A stretch of 64,000 nucleotides of DNA from the NCBI RefSeq assembly GCF_000332235.1, contig NZ_CM001775.1, forward strand, positions 2,138,230-2,202,229. Reading direction: 5' to 3'. The stretch comes from Geminocystis herdmanii PCC 6308. Lineage in GTDB: Bacteria; Cyanobacteriota; Cyanobacteriia; Cyanobacteriales; Cyanobacteriaceae. Below are positions 54,124 to 63,737 of the stretch, piece after piece. Each line of letters opens with the position of its first letter. The first letter of the stretch is position 1. Under the pieces are notes generated by a model. It saw only the letters and a list, made by a program, of their open reading frames with translations. It did no database searches and was not told where the DNA came from. A program made the translations under genes and the position numbers.

Positions 54124-54176
54124 TCACCGTGTAATGAATTACACGGCTAATATTTTACGTTCAATAAATTGAACTT
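54124..54176 (-). repeat. ~54 bp double-palindrome repeat, copy 2
   Basis: This is the reverse complement of the element at 22,868-22,922. It keeps both palindromes (CCGTGTAATGAATTACACGG and GTTCAATAAATTGAAC). One difference (ATACGG versus ACACGG) improves the palindrome in this copy. It lies just after the P450 gene. Confidence 0.88.
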
Positions 54177-54265
54177 TCTTTATTAATTTTCAATGATTTT
54201 TCATTTTTTAACCTAATACCTAACACCCTTTCCGATACCTCCCCTCATCAAAATACTTTTTTTCA

Positions 54266-56302
54266 TCAACCCCTACCTAATTGTGCTATGATTTCTTCAA
54301 AATTCATGGCAGGTTCAAGACAAGATGACTTTTGACACACGATCGCAATTTTATCTTTAGGTAAATCCTCGGTGACTCGATACACCGCAGTTGGGTAGTA
54401 TTTTTGATTAAGTTTTTGCTTAATTTCGGCGGTGGTTTTTACACTTTTACCATGAAAATACCAGTTTAAAGCCATAAAAATACTAGGGCAACTGGTGGGA
54501 GATTTTGTCATAATTTCACTGAATAATTGTAAAGTTTTTTCGGCTTTTTCAAAGTATTCATTATTATCGGTAAATAAGCCTAATCTGATTAAATTTGCGA
54601 TCGAAATTCCGTTAGCACAAGGAGTAGCATTGTCAATATAACTCTTTTCTTTGATTAATAAATCTTCGGCATTATCATCACTATTATTATAGTAACCCCC
54701 TTGAGTTCGATCGAGACAAAAATGATCAAATTCTTCTTGTACTTTGATAGCTTTAGTTAAATAATAGTTAGCATTATCCTCAGAATTTTGAGCTAAATCT
54801 AACAAAGCCTTAATGAAAAAACTATAGTCTTCAGCTTGAGCAAAAATACTAACTTTTCCATCATAATTTAATCGATAAAGTCGATCGTTTTCCCATTGAT
54901 GATTAAGAATAAAATTAGTTGCCTTTTCGGCTAATTCTAAATAATTTTTATCTTGAAAAACACCATAAGCCCTAGCTAATCCCGAAATCATTAAACTATT
55001 CCATGCTAAAATCATTTTAGTATCGGTAACGGGAGGAATGCGCCCACTCCAAGGCAAATTTTTTGCTTCCTGATTATCTTTAGCAGGGGTAAATTTATTT
55101 AAAGTAATTGAACTTTCACCATAACGGATAATGAATAACTTTTCTAAGATATTTTTAATATCTTCATTTATGGGCATATCTTCTAATTTTTGTAAAACAT
55201 TTTTTCCCTCAAAATTGCCATTTTGTGAAATAGTAAAAGTATCTTCTAATAGACTTAATTCTTCATTTGATAAAATCTCATTTAATTCTTGATAATGCCA
55301 CACATAAAAATCCCCTTCTTCAGGTTCAAAATCATTAATACTGGCAAAATTATCAGCATCTTGGGAGGCATAAAAATAACCTTCTTCCGCCGTCATTTCT
55401 CTTTTTAACCAATTTAATGTACCATCACAAGCAATTTTAAAATCAGGATTTTCGATGCCATTACTCCACAAATTCGCCAAAAATTCCATGATTAAACCAT
55501 TATCATAGAGCATTTTTTCAAAGTGGGGTACTGTCCAAGTTGCATCTACAGTATAGCGATGAAAACCACCCCCAACATGATCATATATGCCACCATTAAC
55601 TAAATCTTTACCCCGACGAATCACTAATTTTTGACAGTTTTCATCACTTACCGAACCTTGTAAAATAAGATTACTATAGGGCATCATGGGAAAGCGAGGC
55701 GAACCATAATCATTTCGATCGAGAACTCTGCTATTATTCTCTATACCTTTAGTCAACAATTCCAGCGTCAATAAATCATCAGAAGTGGAAAATACCTGAG
55801 AATTATCTTGTAAGCTCTTGACGATTTCCTCTTTTAGTGGTAGTAATTTATCCTTTTGTTGATGATAAAAATTATGAATAGCTTGGAGAATTTGCAAAAA
55901 ACCGGGTTTGCCGTAACGAGGTTCAAGGGGGAAGTATGTACCACCGTAAAAAGGTACTAAATCATCAGGAGTGAGGAAGATATTTAAAGGCCATCCGCCT
56001 TGCCCAGTCATCATTTGCAAAGCTGTCATATATATACTATCAATATCTGGACGCTCCTCTCGATCGACCTTAATAGTGACAAAATGTTCGTTAAGGTAAT
56101 CTGCGATCGATTGATCAGAAAAAGCCTCCCCTTCCATCACCGTACACCAATGACAGCTAGAGTAACCAATAGAGAGAAAAATAGGCTTATCTTGAGATTT
56201 AGCGAGATTTAGAGCTTCATTATCCCAAGAAAACCAATTAATCGGGTTATGAGCGTGTTTTCTTAAATATAAACTTTGACTATTAACAAGACTATTTGTC
56301 AT
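54266..56302 (-). CDS. Thioredoxin-domain protein of the YyaL/SSP411 (DUF255) family
   Basis: This 678-residue protein has an N-terminal thioredoxin-like domain with GYSSCHWCTVMEGEAFSD (CxxC as CHWC) and VDREERPDIDSIYM. An (alpha/alpha)6-barrel region resembling N-acylglucosamine epimerases follows (HVGGGFHRYTVDATWTVPHF, LPWSGRIPPVTDTKMILAWN). It is widespread in bacteria and archaea. The enzymatic reaction is not established, although glycosidase-like or redox roles have been proposed. Length is normal. No signal peptide. Confidence 0.93.
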   Translation of the reverse strand: MTNSLVNSQSLYLRKHAHNPINWFSWDNEALNLAKSQDKPIFLSIGYSSCHWCTVMEGEAFSDQSIADYLNEHFVTIKVDREERPDIDSIYMTALQMMTGQGGWPLNIFLTPDDLVPFYGGTYFPLEPRYGKPGFLQILQAIHNFYHQQKDKLLPLKEEIVKSLQDNSQVFSTSDDLLTLELLTKGIENNSRVLDRNDYGSPRFPMMPYSNLILQGSVSDENCQKLVIRRGKDLVNGGIYDHVGGGFHRYTVDATWTVPHFEKMLYDNGLIMEFLANLWSNGIENPDFKIACDGTLNWLKREMTAEEGYFYASQDADNFASINDFEPEEGDFYVWHYQELNEILSNEELSLLEDTFTISQNGNFEGKNVLQKLEDMPINEDIKNILEKLFIIRYGESSITLNKFTPAKDNQEAKNLPWSGRIPPVTDTKMILAWNSLMISGLARAYGVFQDKNYLELAEKATNFILNHQWENDRLYRLNYDGKVSIFAQAEDYSFFIKALLDLAQNSEDNANYYLTKAIKVQEEFDHFCLDRTQGGYYNNSDDNAEDLLIKEKSYIDNATPCANGISIANLIRLGLFTDNNEYFEKAEKTLQLFSEIMTKSPTSCPSIFMALNWYFHGKSVKTTAEIKQKLNQKYYPTAVYRVTEDLPKDKIAIVCQKSSCLEPAMNFEEIIAQLGRG

Positions 56303-56357
56303 AAAAATATTACTTAATTAATTTGAATATTGATCAAAATAGGGAATAGTGCTTTTA

Positions 56358-56432
56358 TAGTGAAACACCTTAACACCTTTGCATCTTAACACCTTTGCAT
56401 CTTTGCGTCTTTGCGTCTTTGCGTGACAAACA
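56358..56432. repeat. Octamer-type array (TTTGCGTC and CTTAACACCTTTGCAT units)
   Basis: Two ~16 bp units containing CTTAACACCTTTGCAT are followed by three to four TTTGCGTC copies, between the divergent DUF255 and dusB genes. Confidence 0.8.
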
Positions 56433-56521
56433 ACATCACCTATAATGACCTTAGTAGGATATGGACTGTTGATTAATATCTAACGCCCAAATTCCTCATA
56501 CATTTAATCATAATAAACTCC

Positions 56522-57526
56522 ATGGGTTTTAGTTTATCCTCTGAATTGCAACAAAAACTGTCAACACCCTTAAAAATAGGCTCAGTGACAATCAATAGCC
56601 GAGTGTTACAATCCCCTCTTTCTGGGGTGACAGATTTAGTCTTTCGCCGTTTAGTGAGAAAATATGCTCCCGAATCCATGACTTACACAGAGATGGTAAG
56701 CGCCACAGAAATTCATCACCTCAAGGAATTACCCAAACTGATGGAAATTGATCCCCATGAGCAACCTATCAGCATTCAACTATTTGATTGTCGCCCCGAT
56801 TTTATGGCAGAAGCCGCCCAGAAAGCTGTCAAGGAGGGAGCAAAAACCATTGATATTAACATGGGATGCCCTGTTAACAAGATTACCAAAAAAGGTGGAG
56901 GCTCGCGCTTACTACGACAACCTGACATAGCAGAATCGATCGTACGAGAAGTAACAAAAGCAGTGGATGTACCCGTTACGGTAAAAACTCGCTTAGGTTG
57001 GAATGATGCGGAAATCAATATCCTCGACTTTGCCCAGAGAATGGAAGACGCAGGAGCAAGTATGATAACTGTCCATGGACGTACTAGAGAACAAGGATAC
57101 ACCGGCACAGCCCGATGGGAGATTATCGCCCAAGTGAAGGAAAAATTAACCATTCCCGTCATTGCCAATGGCGACATTTTTTCTGTGGAAGATGCCCTTC
57201 GTTGCCTTGAAATCACCCAAGCTGACGGAGTTATGTGTTCCCGTGGCACTTTAGGTTATCCTTTTTTAGTGGGAGAAATTGACTTTTACCTCAAAAACAA
57301 CCAAAAATCTGTTTTACCCACCTTAAAAGAGCGTTTAGACTGTGCTAAAGAGCATTTAATTGGTCTATGGCAATACAAAGGACAACGGGGAATTTTTCAA
57401 GCCCGAAAACATCTGTCATGGTATTGTAAAGGTTTTAGTGGTGCTTCCGAATTGCGCGATCGATGTTCTCAAATTAACACCGTTGAGGAGGGGTTAAGTT
57501 TGTTAGATGAAGCCTTGAGTCGTTAA
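56522..57526 (+). CDS. dusB: tRNA-dihydrouridine synthase
   Basis: This 334-residue TIM-barrel flavoenzyme reduces uridine in tRNA D-loops. Signatures are VLQSPLSGVTDLVFRRL (FMN site), the active-site Cys region INMGCPVNKITKKGGGSRLL, TVKTRLGWND, and VHGRTREQGYTGTARWEI. The C-terminal domain (GIFQARKHLSWYCKGF) fits DusB type. Length is normal. Start is ATG at 56,522. Confidence 0.95.
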   Translation: MGFSLSSELQQKLSTPLKIGSVTINSRVLQSPLSGVTDLVFRRLVRKYAPESMTYTEMVSATEIHHLKELPKLMEIDPHEQPISIQLFDCRPDFMAEAAQKAVKEGAKTIDINMGCPVNKITKKGGGSRLLRQPDIAESIVREVTKAVDVPVTVKTRLGWNDAEINILDFAQRMEDAGASMITVHGRTREQGYTGTARWEIIAQVKEKLTIPVIANGDIFSVEDALRCLEITQADGVMCSRGTLGYPFLVGEIDFYLKNNQKSVLPTLKERLDCAKEHLIGLWQYKGQRGIFQARKHLSWYCKGFSGASELRDRCSQINTVEEGLSLLDEALSR

Positions 57527-57612
57527 TCATCAATAATTTTGAAGGTGAGTCGATCAAAAAACATATAGAAGGCTCGACATCATTACATTTTTCTACTTGC
57601 GGAGGTTTAACA

Positions 57613-57663
57613 ATGTTCAACCCTTACGACAAAATGATTCAAAATCTTATTTATCGCATCTAA
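57613..57663 (+). CDS. Possible 16-residue peptide with strong ribosome binding site
   Basis: ATG at 57,613 is preceded by GCGGAGG at a 7-9 base spacing, one of the best Shine-Dalgarno matches in the window. The frame encodes MFNPYDKMIQNLIYRI then TAA. A terminator-like hairpin follows at 57,677. It may be a small protein, an upstream leader peptide, or the remnant of a truncated gene. It lies ~87 bp after dusB. Confidence 0.35.
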   Translation: MFNPYDKMIQNLIYRI

Positions 57664-57676
57664 AAAAGACAAAAAT

Positions 57677-57709
57677 AAAAACTCCCCTAATTTAAAATAG
57701 GAGAGTTTT
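57677..57709 (-). terminator. Intrinsic terminator of the large RTX gene, possibly bidirectional
   Basis: A 12 bp stem (AAAACTCCCCTA / TAGGAGAGTTTT, one mismatch that is a G-U pair in RNA) with a 9-base loop is flanked by A/T runs on both sides. It lies ~70 bp after the RTX gene stop, and 14 bp after the 16-codon frame on the other strand. Confidence 0.8.
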
Positions 57710-57779
57710 CAGATAATATATTCAACTCAATAGTTTTAATCAGTTACATTTACTGAGTTGATGAAAGTTAATAAGCTCA

Positions 57780-60700
57780 TTATGCAGCAATAAAATCCTC
57801 GATAGTAATAGCAGGAGCAACAGGGTTAGCATTAGGAGTACCGACAATTTCAAATAAAGAGTCAGAGCCTGATTGATAACCAGCAACACCATTATTGAAG
57901 ATAACATAAGTATTAATCTGGTCGATAGCAACAGAAACGGTGAAAGCACCAATGGCATTAGCTTCGAGTGATTCAAATGTACTACTAATACTTGTGTTGT
58001 CTAGTCGAATTTGTGGAATGGCGGGATTTGCTAAACCACTATTTAACGGTAAATCTCTACGTACAGTACCCGGTACACGAATTAGATCGTCACCAGACTC
58101 GAAACCGCCGGTAATAGAATCAAGACTATTCAATAAAGAATCAGTTAATTGATTATAAACAAAAGTGTTTTTACCGTCTCCACCATTTAGCTTATCAGCA
58201 CCGCCACCACCAATTAAGATATCATCGCCACGACTTCCTAAAAGTTCATCATTACCACCTTGTCCTCTGATAGTAATGCCTCTGGAGTCATTTCCTGCAG
58301 GTCCATTATTACGAGCATCAAAGAAGCTATTACCTTCTCCTAATGTAACAACTGCACCTTTAGCTAAATTTCCACTCTGTGCTTTAAACATTCCCTTAAC
58401 AGCACTAGCGTCAATGGCAGTAAGCTCATTATCATCAGAGCCAATTCGCAGAGGTTCAATTAGTGGAGATTGGTTATTTCTTGGTACAATTTCTCCTGTT
58501 ACATTGTTTTCGGAAGTAAAGGTGATTGTTTTTAAAGCCTTTCCAGAAATTTCAAACCCGCTTAAGTCGGTAGCAAACTGGATTGAACCATCTTCAACAG
58601 TAATATTAAGAGTTTCTACTGATTCAGTTCTGATGAAACCTGCTTGATAAGAGTTATTTCCACCGAGAGCAACTCCATCATTTCCATAAGTGACATTGAA
58701 AACATCAGCCCCCGCAGTACCATTCATAGAAACGGTATGGGGTTGTTGATTGCCCGCTCGTCCATTTCCTTTAAACTCGACCGCAGGTACCACACCAATA
58801 CCTGTAATCTGGGCTCTGTTGGTGTTGTCATTAGAATTAGTAAAGACAATAGTATTAAGTCCTGTTACATCATTCATCGGAATAGTTGTGGTAACACCCG
58901 GATTAAAAATACCTACTTCAAAAGTCTCCACATTACTCATACGAAGACTACTAGGAATAGAAGCTGTGAATCCGGTGGAAACAACATCTTCTCCTTCTCC
59001 ACCATCGATAATATCGCCCCGATTAAGCTGTTGAGTATCAAATCTTACACGATCGTCACCTGCACCACCAGTGAAATTGACATTAGTGTTACCAGTGATA
59101 ATTCCGATAAGATCATTACCTGCACCACCAGTGAAATTGATGTCAGTATTATTCGTCCCATTGATAGTTCCGATCGTAGTGCCACCGTCTCCACCAATAA
59201 AGGTCAAATTACCATTAGGATTTAAGACATCAATATCGAGGGCTGCGGTGAAAGGAGTAACCATTTCATTGCCTTCGATCCCTGCCGCATTAATGCGAGA
59301 AACTGTTGTTGGTAAAGAAGGGGCAAAGTTTCCACCCGTTCGGGTGGCATTCAACTCGAGATTTTGATCTCCGCTGATATTGACAGTACCTGCACGACCG
59401 CCGATCGAACCCAATTGATTATCGACATCAGCATCAATCTCATTTACCCGTGTGGAAGTAATATTAAAAGTTCCGTGGTTAGCAACGATAAAAGCAGTAT
59501 TAGGAGAAAGAACATTTTCTAAAGAAATATTAATCTCTGGACTTGTGGTGGTGGTAAAGTTGATCTCAGTATCACCGAATCCACCAACGGCAAAGTGGTT
59601 TCTCAAGGCAACATCAACGGTGTTACGCATACCTTCCACTATTAAACCAGTGGTACTGTCAGAAAAAACTACTGTTTCTGTGCCAGTGGTACGAGATCCA
59701 CTAAAGACAGGGCGGATGCCTCCTGCATAGGTTGTGGTAAAGTTAAGGGTTTCAATACCAGTCAGTTGGGGATTGATTACGGGAATAATGGTGTCTGTTG
59801 TATTGCTACCAACTTCTACTGTTATGACATCACTATCACCATTACCTATAGCAACATCACTACTTTGTAGGGTAACGTTATTGAAAATACCTGCTGCGGT
59901 GTCCAAAGGTGCATTGGCTCTACCTGTAAAGGCAAAAGTATCAGCTCCGAGGGTAAAAGTTTCTACCGGAGGTCTTTCTTTATCGGGATCAGAAGGGTTA
60001 TCATCAGGAGTACCGACAACAGGTCTTCCATCTTGATCAAGAATTCTTAAACTAGCATCTACATTAGCTCCTAAAGAATTAATATAGGTCTCAATTTCGG
60101 CTCGAGGAGCAGTGATTTGGATTGTTCCTTGACCTTTTAAACCAGTTACTGCGGTTAAATTGTTAAGGGTCGCCGTCAATGTCACACCTAATGCAACGCT
60201 AACGGTTTCAATACCAGTAATTGTTGCACCAGTTAAGTCATTATTAGCTTCTACTAATAAGTTGTCATTACCATCTCCGCCATCAAATATATCACCGCTA
60301 CCAGCTACGTCAGCAGAGGATAAAACGATAGTATCATCACCTGATCCACCGATTAAAGTATCTCTACCAGCACTTGCAACGATAGTATCATTATCCTGAC
60401 CACCATGGATATAGTCATTACCTGAACCAGCGATGATGATGTCATTACCTAAGTTTCCAAAGATTTCATTGTTCCCAGCAGTGCCAACAATGGAATCATC
60501 ATCTTGACCACCATAGATAGTGTCGTTACCGCTACCGCCGATAATAGTATCGTTACCGAGATTACCTAGTAATAGATTATTACCAGTAGTCGCAGTCACA
60601 AAATCATCCCCTTGACCACCATAGATGATGTCATCCCCAGCAACGCCACCGTCTAAGGAATCATTTCCTTGATTACCAAGAATAAGATCATTGAAAGCAG

Positions 60701-60833
60701 TACCAGTAACGGTATCATTACCTTCAAGGGCTGTTACTTCCACAGCTTCAGTAATAGGAGCACCAAGTTCAGCCTCTCCTACCGTTTGATTCCAAGTATC
60801 ATCTTGGGGTGTTAACGAAAACGCTAATGCCAT
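57780..60833 (-). CDS. Large RTX-type surface protein, S-layer-like
   Basis: This 1017-residue acidic protein has no signal peptide. Residues ~45-200 hold many RTX-like nonapeptides (GNLGNDTIIGGSGNDTIYGG). A long beta-rich middle (~300-850) follows, rich in Thr, Asn, Val and Gly and nearly free of Cys. A second short RTX block (GRGGNDELLGSRGDDILIGG-like, ~880-920) and a C-terminal domain (AIDQINTYVIFNNGVAGYQS, end TIEDFIAA) follow. The design fits a type I-secreted, calcium-dependent surface-layer or matrix protein. A clear AGGAG lies ~9 bases before the ATG, suggesting high expression. Confidence 0.85.
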   Translation of the reverse strand: MALAFSLTPQDDTWNQTVGEAELGAPITEAVEVTALEGNDTVTGTAFNDLILGNQGNDSLDGGVAGDDIIYGGQGDDFVTATTGNNLLLGNLGNDTIIGGSGNDTIYGGQDDDSIVGTAGNNEIFGNLGNDIIIAGSGNDYIHGGQDNDTIVASAGRDTLIGGSGDDTIVLSSADVAGSGDIFDGGDGNDNLLVEANNDLTGATITGIETVSVALGVTLTATLNNLTAVTGLKGQGTIQITAPRAEIETYINSLGANVDASLRILDQDGRPVVGTPDDNPSDPDKERPPVETFTLGADTFAFTGRANAPLDTAAGIFNNVTLQSSDVAIGNGDSDVITVEVGSNTTDTIIPVINPQLTGIETLNFTTTYAGGIRPVFSGSRTTGTETVVFSDSTTGLIVEGMRNTVDVALRNHFAVGGFGDTEINFTTTTSPEINISLENVLSPNTAFIVANHGTFNITSTRVNEIDADVDNQLGSIGGRAGTVNISGDQNLELNATRTGGNFAPSLPTTVSRINAAGIEGNEMVTPFTAALDIDVLNPNGNLTFIGGDGGTTIGTINGTNNTDINFTGGAGNDLIGIITGNTNVNFTGGAGDDRVRFDTQQLNRGDIIDGGEGEDVVSTGFTASIPSSLRMSNVETFEVGIFNPGVTTTIPMNDVTGLNTIVFTNSNDNTNRAQITGIGVVPAVEFKGNGRAGNQQPHTVSMNGTAGADVFNVTYGNDGVALGGNNSYQAGFIRTESVETLNITVEDGSIQFATDLSGFEISGKALKTITFTSENNVTGEIVPRNNQSPLIEPLRIGSDDNELTAIDASAVKGMFKAQSGNLAKGAVVTLGEGNSFFDARNNGPAGNDSRGITIRGQGGNDELLGSRGDDILIGGGGADKLNGGDGKNTFVYNQLTDSLLNSLDSITGGFESGDDLIRVPGTVRRDLPLNSGLANPAIPQIRLDNTSISSTFESLEANAIGAFTVSVAIDQINTYVIFNNGVAGYQSGSDSLFEIVGTPNANPVAPAITIEDFIAA

Positions 60834-61185
60834 TTAATTCACTCCTACACTAATAGGTTTCTATTATTTTTTTTAGTAATGCTGTAAAAATTACTATTTA
60901 ACAGACGATTACTCTTTCTGACTAACTATATCATAAAGTTTTGTATTCGTCAACAGTTTTTGAATAGCTAAGATTGTGACCTTCTGTTCACTAGATTACT
61001 GTACATTTGTGTCATTTACCTAACTATCCTTAACTATTTTTCATTCTATCAGCAATCTTCATTTTCGGACAATAAATTTTTACGAGAATGCAAACGCCCT
61101 GCCTGTCGGTTGTTGAGGGTAGTCGAACTATGGGGAGTGATAGTGTTAAAATTGCGTAAAAATAATTATTTTGCCTAATTTCTAT
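60834..61185. promoter_or_regulatory. Divergent intergenic region between the RTX gene and the sulfatase-fold gene
   Basis: About 350 bp without a gene holds the RTX leader with AGGAG near 60,843 and an AT-rich region to 61,070. A slightly GC-richer stretch at 61,085-61,140 has no recognised feature. No STRR array is present, unlike most gaps here. Confidence 0.4.
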
Positions 61186-61995
61186 ATGTATAAACAGGAT
61201 CAAAACTCAGTTTTATTTATTACCCTCGACTCTTGTCGATACGATACTTTTATCCAAGCTAATATCCCTAACTTAAAAAACATTGGTCAAATATATAAAA
61301 CAAAAGCTCCGAGTTATTTTACTTATGCTTCTCATCATGCGATGTTTGTGGGCTTTACCCCTAGCATCGCCGAAGATTTCACACCGTTGATTAATGCTAA
61401 ATATGGCAAAATTTTCCGTATGGGAGGAAGTGCAGGATTTAGCAAGGAAAATGATTACTTAATCTTAGAAGGGAAAAATATTATTGAAGGTTTTAAAAGA
61501 CTCAACTATCTCACTATCGGTAGTGGTGCAGTGGGTTGGTTTAATCCTGAAACGGAAACAGCACAATCTCTGATTCAAGACTTTGACTTATTCTATTATC
61601 CGGGGGATACTTATTCTCTCAAGAAGCAACTACACTGGATTGAGTCTCAATTGTCATTAATTCAAGATAAAAAAGTGTTTCTCTTTTTGAATATTGGTGA
61701 AACTCATACACCATATTATCATGAGGGAGCATCTTGGAGTTCTGAATATAATCCTTGCATTCCTTTTGGAGAGAATAATGATACTGAGGAATGTAGAAAA
61801 AGACAAACCGCTTGTTTGGAGTATGTGGATTTGTACTTAAAACCTTTACTGGAGGCTTTTAAGGATAGTAACATAATCATTTGTGCTGATCACGGTGACT
61901 GTTGGGGAGAAGATGGATTATGGGAGCATGGTTTTCATCATGAAAAGGTTTTAGAAGTGCCTTTAATTTTTCAACTAAGTCAGGATTTTTCGTAA
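61186..61995 (+). CDS. Sulfatase-fold (alkaline phosphatase superfamily) protein
   Basis: This ~269-residue protein has superfamily landmarks in VLFITLDSCRYDTF (metal-binding Asp and a candidate nucleophile Thr/Ser), YFTYASHHAMFVGFTP, FLNIGETHTPYYHEG and IIICADHGDCWGEDG (Asp-His metal site), with a final HGFHHEKVLEVPLIF. The usual Cys/Ser-x-Pro-x-Arg formylglycine motif of true sulfatases is not evident. It could be a phosphodiesterase, phosphotransferase or sulfatase. It is short for the family. I chose the ATG at 61,186 over a TTG 15 bases upstream. The neighbours suggest surface glycan modification. Confidence 0.8.
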   Translation: MYKQDQNSVLFITLDSCRYDTFIQANIPNLKNIGQIYKTKAPSYFTYASHHAMFVGFTPSIAEDFTPLINAKYGKIFRMGGSAGFSKENDYLILEGKNIIEGFKRLNYLTIGSGAVGWFNPETETAQSLIQDFDLFYYPGDTYSLKKQLHWIESQLSLIQDKKVFLFLNIGETHTPYYHEGASWSSEYNPCIPFGENNDTEECRKRQTACLEYVDLYLKPLLEAFKDSNIIICADHGDCWGEDGLWEHGFHHEKVLEVPLIFQLSQDFS

Positions 61996-62088
61996 CTTAC
62001 TTAAAATCTTTAATGCCCTCTGAGTCATAAAAACTGTGGCTTGTTTTGGGTTGAACAGTTTTTGGCTTGAACATTGTTCAACCCCTAC

Positions 62089-63516
62089 TTAGCTTAGATT
62101 CAAACCCCGTTTTACTTTAAACCATTTACTTCTAATACGCCAGAATTTACTGCTTTCCATGGCGGTAATTTTTTCTTCTAATTCTTGAGAGTACGATCGA
62201 ATGTTGTGTAATTCGTCTTGGGTTTCTTTTAATTCCCGTTGAGATTTTTCAAAATACCCTCTTAATAGGGGTAATTCTTCTTCATAGGGTTGAAGACGGC
62301 GTTTTGTTTCCTCTAATTCTTGTTGTAAGTGCGATCGAACTTGACTAAAATCTTCTTCTGATTTAATTAGATGTTGACGAGTTTCTTCTAATTCTTGTTG
62401 TAAGTACGATCGAACTTGGTTAAAATCTTCTTCTGATTTAATTAGATGTTGACGAGTTTCGACTAATTCTTGTTGTAAATTAGATTCAGTTTCCTGAAAT
62501 TCCCTCTCAAATTCCAGAAAGTGCGATCGGATATTTTCTAACTCTTGTGATTTGTGAGTGGATTCCTGTTGAGATTGTTGTAAATCCCATTCTAAAGCCC
62601 CAACTTGATGGCGTAAATCACCTATTTCTTGATAGACTCGATCGAGATGTTCTGTGCTATCCTTTTTTTCATGGGCTAATTCCTTTTCAATACGTTTTAC
62701 ATCCACCCAATCCTGCAATAACCAACCCTGACAAGATTCCTGACTTAAAGAAGATAAAATGTCATCCTGATAACCGCTAATAGCATTTAACTCCTCGTAT
62801 AAAGCAAAAGCAGAAGGGAAAAACTGTTTAACCTCATAGGGACGTTGAGAATTATGGGATAATTGCTTTAATAACCTAGCTTCATAGAGATTTCGATCGC
62901 ATTTTGATAACTCAACCTTCAATTTCTTAGCAATTGCCTCGATTAAGAAATCTGGATTTGCAGTTATTTGATTAAGATTTAACAATAAACAATTGTCTTG
63001 ATACTGGCGATAAAACTCTAAAATCTGTTGATTATAAGACATCCAAATTTGCAAAGCGAATTCAGGATGACGATGAAAAATATCATCTCCTCGTCGAAAA
63101 AGAGAATCTAATACTTCCCAAGGTGATCTATAAATAAAGAGAAATGGACTATCAGGGATCAAATTATACCAAAAGTTAAGAAAAAGAGACGTACGAGGAT
63201 CTTTCCAACCCCAGGGTTTATTTTGCGATAAACTCAACTCTATCAGATTTTTTGCTTCATCTTGATAGGCAGGAGGAGGAGATAAATCTTTTTCTAAAGT
63301 CCAACCAATTTGATTAATACCTAAAGAATATAATACTTTTTCATGAAAATCTACAAAATCTTTATTTTCAAAATGTCCTTTGATATTACCTTCATTACCA
63401 GCTACTAAATTTTTGCCAATATTTAAACCAGCACTTTGCAGTAGAGAAGAAACCAAAGATGTTCCAGAGCGGTGCATCCCAGTAATAATTAAAATTGGTT
63501 GTTGAATTTTAGCCAT
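62089..63516 (-). CDS. Sulfotransferase-family protein with long C-terminal coiled coil
   Basis: The N-terminal ~230 residues form a sulfotransferase domain: the PAPS-binding loop ITGMHRSGTSLVSSLL near the start, WGWKDPRTSLFL, and FIYRSPWEVLDSLFRRGDDI. The C-terminal ~240 residues are a coiled coil with a 26-residue unit repeated (ETRQHLIKSEEDFNQVRSYL and close copies). Such fusions occur next to glycosyltransferases in cyanobacterial polysaccharide clusters. I chose the ATG at 63,516 (MAKIQQP) over a TTG at 63,525. It may sulfate an exopolysaccharide or a surface glycan. Confidence 0.88.
   Translation of the reverse strand: MAKIQQPILIITGMHRSGTSLVSSLLQSAGLNIGKNLVAGNEGNIKGHFENKDFVDFHEKVLYSLGINQIGWTLEKDLSPPPAYQDEAKNLIELSLSQNKPWGWKDPRTSLFLNFWYNLIPDSPFLFIYRSPWEVLDSLFRRGDDIFHRHPEFALQIWMSYNQQILEFYRQYQDNCLLLNLNQITANPDFLIEAIAKKLKVELSKCDRNLYEARLLKQLSHNSQRPYEVKQFFPSAFALYEELNAISGYQDDILSSLSQESCQGWLLQDWVDVKRIEKELAHEKKDSTEHLDRVYQEIGDLRHQVGALEWDLQQSQQESTHKSQELENIRSHFLEFEREFQETESNLQQELVETRQHLIKSEEDFNQVRSYLQQELEETRQHLIKSEEDFSQVRSHLQQELEETKRRLQPYEEELPLLRGYFEKSQRELKETQDELHNIRSYSQELEEKITAMESSKFWRIRSKWFKVKRGLNLS
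62320..62482 (-). repeat. Intragenic 78 bp repeats in the coiled-coil segment
   Basis: TTCTTCTGATTTAATTAGAT recurs at a 78 bp spacing with flanking ATGTTGACGAGTTTC, giving two near-identical 26-residue coiled-coil units and a diverged third. Confidence 0.85.
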
Positions 63517-63737
63517 CTTGATCAAAAATTGCGAATTATCAATAAACCACTATAGCTTTTTTATTGTACATTCTTTATTAGCTCTATCCAAAAACTGATC
63601 AAGAAAGGGCTAAAATCTTTTTTGGAGAAGTCTATTGTTAATTGTTAATTCTGAGTCTTGCTTTTTGCTCACGGTGACTTGTAAACTTGTTTCAATCATG
63701 ATGATCTGATTTTATTGTAATAGGATATTGAGCAAGA

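Noticed and set aside
58165-60399. Several long + strand frames opposite the large RTX gene (for example 58165-58647, 58644-59225, 59734-60036)
   Set aside because: They are the mirror of a repetitive, composition-biased gene. They are rich in Ser/Pro/Leu, have no domains, and the minus-strand gene has a clear RBS, start and terminator.
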